A program made the translations under genes and the position numbers. Of a stretch of DNA of 10,650 bases, positions 7,979 to 10,650 are shown one piece after another. The notes under the pieces are model-generated. The model searched no databases. It worked only from the letters and a program-made list of their open reading frames with translations, and was not told where the DNA came from. This DNA is from Chloroflexota bacterium (GTDB taxonomy: Bacteria > Chloroflexota > Chloroflexia > Thermomicrobiales > UBA6265), in contig JAEZJB010000233.1 of NCBI GenBank assembly GCA_023415845.1, forward strand, positions 1 to 10,650, read 5' to 3'. How positions within the stretch are numbered: position 1 is the first letter of the stretch; each line of letters opens with the position of its first letter.

Positions 7979-9442
7979 CTACCTCACCTTCAGGTCGGGG
8001 GTCGAGATGCTGCGTGGCGACGGCCATCGCAACCGGGCGGGATGCCGATGCCATGCCCAGACAATGAGCCAGCCAGCCAGCCCGACCACCAGCGCCGACA
8101 TGAGGTAGACCATCCGCCAGATGCGCGTGTCGATTTCGTCGACCAGCGCCGCGGCGGTGGCACGCCCCTCCTCGTCGCCCAGCGAAGCGTAGGCATCACC
8201 AGCCGCGAGCGCATCGCCGCGGGCCTGAGCGGCAGTGAACCAGCCGTCGCCTGCCTGCTCGGCGGCGGCCAGTTGGGCATCGGCGTTCACACCGGTGGTC
8301 GCGAGCGCGCGGTAGCGATCAATCGATGTCGTAGGCCGGTGCTCGGGGGGCAGCACATCGTAGAGGGCCTCGGCCTGGAGCAGGTAGGTCATGGCATTGC
8401 CATAATCGTGTTCGGTGAGGGCGCGCTCGGTTTGCTGCATCAGTCCATCAGCCTGCAACCCCACGGCGCACTGGGCAAGCAACGCCTCAACGCGGCTGAT
8501 GCCGGCCGTGTCGCCAATATCAACGAACAATCGTTGCGACCTCTCCGCCTCGGAGGTGGCAGCCTCGTAGGCTCCACGGGCGAAAAGACTCTCGGCGCGG
8601 GAGATATCAAATGCCGACGCGGCGTTGTCCCGCCAGCCCGAGGCGAACCAGCGGGGCAGGAAGGTCTCCCACGGCCCCGCGAGGGCGGAGATGGATTGGC
8701 CAAACGACTCCGTCAGGTTGGTGTCGAGGTCATTGGAGGTGGAATAGGCGGTCACCAGCGTGCGGAGACCCACGACGCCGTACCGTTCGGCGACGAAGGC
8801 CACCAGCGCGTAGGCATTCGCAGTGCGTTCTTCCATCGAGAGGGTAACCGGCTCGTTGGCAACGATTTCGGCCCACGTTGGCAACGTGCCTGCCTGGTCG
8901 AGTCCCTGGACCAGCGACCCGAGCCGCGCCTGGGTCGCCACCACCGGCGTCTCCAGGTAGCGAGCGATCCCCGCTTCGAGCCCGGGCGGAATGTGCCCGG
9001 ACCCGGCCTGCTGGGCGAAGGCGCGGGCGAGGATATTGCGCACCACATTTGCTGCTTCGATCTCAGTGAGGCTCCCGTAGGCATTGGTACCAATGAGCGC
9101 GCTCGTACCGTCGGGTGACATCCATGCCGTGTCGCCGATCCAGTGCCAGCCGTTGACGGTGGCGGGATCGATGGCATCAACGAGCGTGATGGTCACTCCC
9201 CGTTCGGGCTCGGTGGCGAAGAGGGCGGCGAACTGGGGCCAGGCTTCAGTTATCGCCGGCGAGGCAGATTCGGCGAAAGTGGCAGCGTCAATGGAGGAAT
9301 CCGCGGTGGCGAGGATGCTGACTGCCCCGACGCCTGCTTCGGTCTGTTCCTGGGCAACGGAGGTCAACGGTGCCAGGCAGGCCAGCACCACGAGCAGGAG
9401 CGGAATCAGGCTGTGCCGGGAGGTGGGGTGGAATGCAGGCAT
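7979..9442 (-). CDS. Secreted, C-terminally anchored peptidase-MA-like protein lacking HExxH, with TPR-like helices
   Basis: The protein has 487 residues. A signal peptide is visible (hydrophobic core about 12-26, probable cleavage after SVA, residue 30). Residues about 40-270 are laid out like a peptidase-MA gluzincin domain: a beta-rich start (VTITLVDAID, WIGDTAWMSPDG, SALIGTNAYG), then a helix where HELTH is expected, then IPPGLEAGIARYLE (151-164), corresponding to the family's 'P.WL.EGlA.Y', and later ANAYALVAFVAERYG. At the expected zinc site the sequence reads NVVRNILARAFAQQ (132-145), with no HExxH, so it is probably not an active metallopeptidase. Residues about 272-420 are helical, with TPR-like ARGAYEAATSEAERSQRLF and YGNAMTYLLQAEALYDVL. 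A membrane helix (444-464) and short basic tail end it. GGAGGG lies directly upstream of the ATG. It is the first gene of the operon. TPR-like envelope proteins also occur in Bat operons (BatB/C/E type), so a scaffold role is a reasonable inference. The family assignment rests on pattern only. Confidence 0.72.
   Translation of the reverse strand: MPAFHPTSRHSLIPLLLVVLACLAPLTSVAQEQTEAGVGAVSILATADSSIDAATFAESASPAITEAWPQFAALFATEPERGVTITLVDAIDPATVNGWHWIGDTAWMSPDGTSALIGTNAYGSLTEIEAANVVRNILARAFAQQAGSGHIPPGLEAGIARYLETPVVATQARLGSLVQGLDQAGTLPTWAEIVANEPVTLSMEERTANAYALVAFVAERYGVVGLRTLVTAYSTSNDLDTNLTESFGQSISALAGPWETFLPRWFASGWRDNAASAFDISRAESLFARGAYEAATSEAERSQRLFVDIGDTAGISRVEALLAQCAVGLQADGLMQQTERALTEHDYGNAMTYLLQAEALYDVLPPEHRPTTSIDRYRALATTGVNADAQLAAAEQAGDGWFTAAQARGDALAAGDAYASLGDEEGRATAAALVDEIDTRIWRMVYLMSALVVGLAGWLIVWAWHRHPARLRWPSPRSISTPDLKVR
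7982..7990 (-). promoter_or_regulatory. Ribosome binding site of the DUF4175-like gene
   Basis: On the minus strand AAGGTGAGG lies 6 bases before the ATG at 7975, inside the last codons of the preceding gene. It supports this start and lets ribosomes finishing the first gene initiate on the second. Confidence 0.65.
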
Positions 9443-9445
9443 GAA

Positions 9446-9451
9446 CCCTCC
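9446..9451 (-). promoter_or_regulatory. Ribosome binding site of the first operon gene
   Basis: GGAGGG on the minus strand, ending 3 bases before the ATG at 9442. The match to the anti-Shine-Dalgarno sequence is strong though the spacing is short. It is the best ribosome binding site in the operon, as expected for the lead gene. Confidence 0.6.
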
Positions 9452-9521
9452 GACGGCAGGTGCGCAATCGTCTCCCGGCGGGATTCATGGGGCGAACGAG
9501 CACGTCCTGCAAGAGGTGCTC

Positions 9522-9527
9522 AGTATA
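9522..9527 (-). promoter_or_regulatory. Candidate -10 box (TATACT) for the DUF58/VWA operon
   Basis: TATACT on the minus strand differs from TATAAT at one position and stands out in a GC-rich surrounding. It would start a transcript near 9515, giving a leader of about 73 bases. No good -35 hexamer is present at 16-18 bases (GCAGGC at 17), so recognition would need an activator or a relaxed sigma factor. Confidence 0.35.
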
Positions 9528-9580
9528 CCCCAGCCAGTTGCCCAGCCTGCCGCTTCGGGCCGCGGTGCACTGGTCAGAGT

Positions 9581-9596
9581 GGCGCCCGCTGGCGCC
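9581..9596. repeat. GC hairpin (GGCGCC, 4-base loop, GGCGCC)
   Basis: Two copies of the self-complementary GGCGCC separated by CGCT can pair as a 6 bp stem. There is no T-run on either side, so it does not look like an intrinsic terminator. It could be a protein site or just chance in GC-rich DNA. Confidence 0.4.
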
Positions 9597-9598
9597 CT

Positions 9599-9614
9599 GC
9601 GGTATTGTCACCGC
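9599..9614. repeat. Short inverted repeat GCGGT-N6-ACCGC
   Basis: Perfect 5-base arms with a 6-base spacer (ATTGTC) lie 56 bases before the proposed start of the plus-strand gene. The arrangement would suit a small dimeric regulator, but arms this short arise by chance. The enclosed TTGTCA resembles a -35 box, yet no good -10 follows at the right distance. Confidence 0.25.
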
Positions 9615-9656
9615 GGTACCCCATGGGTCCGTTTCATGTCGTTCGATTGCCTGGCC

Positions 9657-9661
9657 AGGGA
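9657..9661 (+). promoter_or_regulatory. Probable ribosome binding site deciding the TTG start at 9670
   Basis: AGGGA lies 8 bases before a TTG codon at 9670. The frame has no ATG before the conserved first-loop motif, so an alternative start codon is required. This site makes the TTG at 9670 the best choice over TTG 9745 or GTG 9766. Confidence 0.4.
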
Positions 9662-9669
9662 CACAACTG

Positions 9670-10650
9670 TTGATCGCCGTCCGATCCTCTTCTGCCGTCT
9701 CTGACGACCAGGCGAAGGCCACGACCACTGCGGAACATCTTGGGTTGCGGAGCCGCTGGCGGGCTGTGCCCCTTCCCGAACGCTGTTTCATCTCCCTCCT
9801 ATTGCTGATCTTCATCGCCAAGGGCGTGATCGTCACCTTTGTCCACCCGCCATACTCCGGGCATGACGAAGTGGCGCACTACGCCTATCTGCGGATGGTC
9901 GCCGAAGAGGGCCGCGTGCCGCTCCTGCCCGACCTCGAGGCATGGCGCGAAATCTACCGGGACACCGGCGAGTTCAGCCACGACCGGATGCCAGGCGAGT
10001 TCTGGGAGTACTGCCGGCGCGCGACCATCGACTGGAGCCCGGGCTGTGAGGATCCCAGGTTCAGGAACCAGCCGATCTACGCCATGTCGCTGGCCGGATC
10101 GTATTTCCCGACTGGCTGGATCTATACCGCCAACCACCCACCGCTCTATTACGTGGTCATGACTCCGGCTTACTGGCTGACGGACGGAGCGTCGATCGAA
10201 ACGCAGCTCTACGTGCTGCGACTGGCGGCAATACCGTTTGGTCTGGTGGTCGTCGTCATGGCCTGGCTCACCGCCCGTACGCTCTTTCCGCGTGACCGAT
10301 TCCTCGCCTGGCTGGTGCCGGCATTCGTTGCCTTCCAGCCGCAGATTTCCTATGAAGCGGCGATGCTCAACAACGATATCCTGGCCATCGCCTTCACCAG
10401 TGTGGTCGTCTATCTCATCGTGCTCGGCCTCAAACGCGGATTCCCGATTGGCACCGTGGCCCTGATCGGCTTCTTCTACGGCCTCGCGGTGCTGTCGAAA
10501 AACACCTCACTCACCACCGGCGGCATCATCGCGTTCGCGATGGTCCTCGGGATCGGGGTACGCCGGTGGCGAGAGTGGCTGGCGAAAGGCGCCCTGGCAG
10601 CCGCGATCGCACTGCTGATGATCTGGCCGTGGTACCTCTATATGTGGAGG
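9670..10650 (+). CDS. GT-C-type membrane glycosyltransferase-like protein, N-terminal part (cut by window edge)
   Basis: The frame is open to the last base, giving 327 codons of an incomplete gene. After a polar N-terminal stretch of about 38 residues comes a membrane helix (about 40-58), then the first outer loop PPYSGHDEVAHYAYLRM with the acidic pair D66-E67, the typical position of the catalytic Asp in GT-C lipid-linked-sugar transferases (family 39 / ArnT / DUF2142-like). A loop ending in ANHPPLYYVVMTPAYWL follows, a motif shared by this group, then several helices with RLAAIPFGLVVVVMAWL, FVAFQPQISYEAAMLNNDIL and FYGLAVLSKNTSL, the last matching the 'yGla.LsK.t' helix. These proteins move sugars from polyprenyl-phosphate carriers onto lipids or proteins on the outer face of the membrane; the substrate cannot be told here. 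It is transcribed away from the DUF58/VWA operon with no clear functional tie. The start is uncertain: TTG 9670 is chosen on its AGGGA site, with TTG 9745 and GTG 9766 as alternatives. Confidence 0.82.
   Translation, partial: MIAVRSSSAVSDDQAKATTTAEHLGLRSRWRAVPLPERCFISLLLLIFIAKGVIVTFVHPPYSGHDEVAHYAYLRMVAEEGRVPLLPDLEAWREIYRDTGEFSHDRMPGEFWEYCRRATIDWSPGCEDPRFRNQPIYAMSLAGSYFPTGWIYTANHPPLYYVVMTPAYWLTDGASIETQLYVLRLAAIPFGLVVVVMAWLTARTLFPRDRFLAWLVPAFVAFQPQISYEAAMLNNDILAIAFTSVVVYLIVLGLKRGFPIGTVALIGFFYGLAVLSKNTSLTTGGIIAFAMVLGIGVRRWREWLAKGALAAAIALLMIWPWYLYMWR

Larger units (their letters stand above)
9443..9669. other. Divergent intergenic region
   Basis: 227 bases separate the starts of the minus-strand operon and the plus-strand membrane gene. 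The region must hold both promoters unless one gene is served from further away. It contains a TATACT box on the minus strand, a GC-rich hairpin, a short inverted repeat and three GCGGT copies. No small ORF with convincing coding features is seen; open frames here are continuations of antisense shadows. Confidence 0.7.

Noticed and set aside
9799..10137. Minus-strand open frame opposite the glycosyltransferase-like gene
   Set aside because: It is a shadow; the plus strand shows continuous membrane helices and the GT-C first-loop and HPPLYY motifs.

Overview
This is a GC-rich bacterial chromosomal window. Five genes are packed head to tail on the minus strand (9442 down to 404), followed by the start of a CorA-type metal ion transporter (357 down to 1, running off the left edge). 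A membrane glycosyltransferase-like gene runs the opposite way from about 9670 and leaves at the right edge. The GC-rich composition, the DUF58 / BatA-like / double-VWA set and the Ser/Gln/Gly-rich membrane partner suggest a high-GC, non-proteobacterial lineage. A Chloroflexota member of the Thermomicrobia kind is my best guess, but this is an impression and not proven from the sequence.

Layout, read in the direction of transcription on the minus strand: (1) 9442-7979, a secreted, C-terminally membrane-anchored protein that looks like a peptidase-MA-type (gluzincin) fold without its zinc-binding HExxH, followed by a helical TPR-like part; (2) 7975-5927, a multi-span DUF4175-like membrane protein with a very long Ser/Gln/Gly/Asn/Asp-rich region and a conserved-looking C-terminal tip; (3) 5930-5007, a short DUF58 protein with a VWA-type metal site; (4) 5007-3010, a BatA-type membrane VWA protein; (5) 3013-404, a large membrane protein with two VWA domains around a glutamine-amidotransferase-like domain that lacks the catalytic cysteine; (6) 357-1, the CorA N-terminal cytoplasmic domain. 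Genes 2/3, 3/4 and 4/5 overlap by 4, 1 and 4 bases and genes 1/2 are 3 bases apart, so genes 1-5 are almost certainly one translationally coupled operon. CorA follows after 46 bases without a clear terminator and may belong to it.

Together the five genes resemble the membrane part of a MoxR-DUF58-VWA (Bat-like) system. In such systems a MoxR AAA+ ATPase works with DUF58 and membrane VWA proteins as a chaperone-like or metal-dependent assembly complex at the cell envelope. No MoxR ATPase gene lies in the window. The head of the operon is instead taken by the degenerate peptidase/TPR-like protein. The metal-ion sites of the four VWA domains and the neighbouring CorA gene make a link to Mg2+ possible but unproven.

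The 227-base divergent region (9443-9669) holds the probable operon promoter on the minus strand, a GC hairpin and a small inverted repeat. I see no RNA genes, CRISPR arrays, insertion sequences or phage genes.
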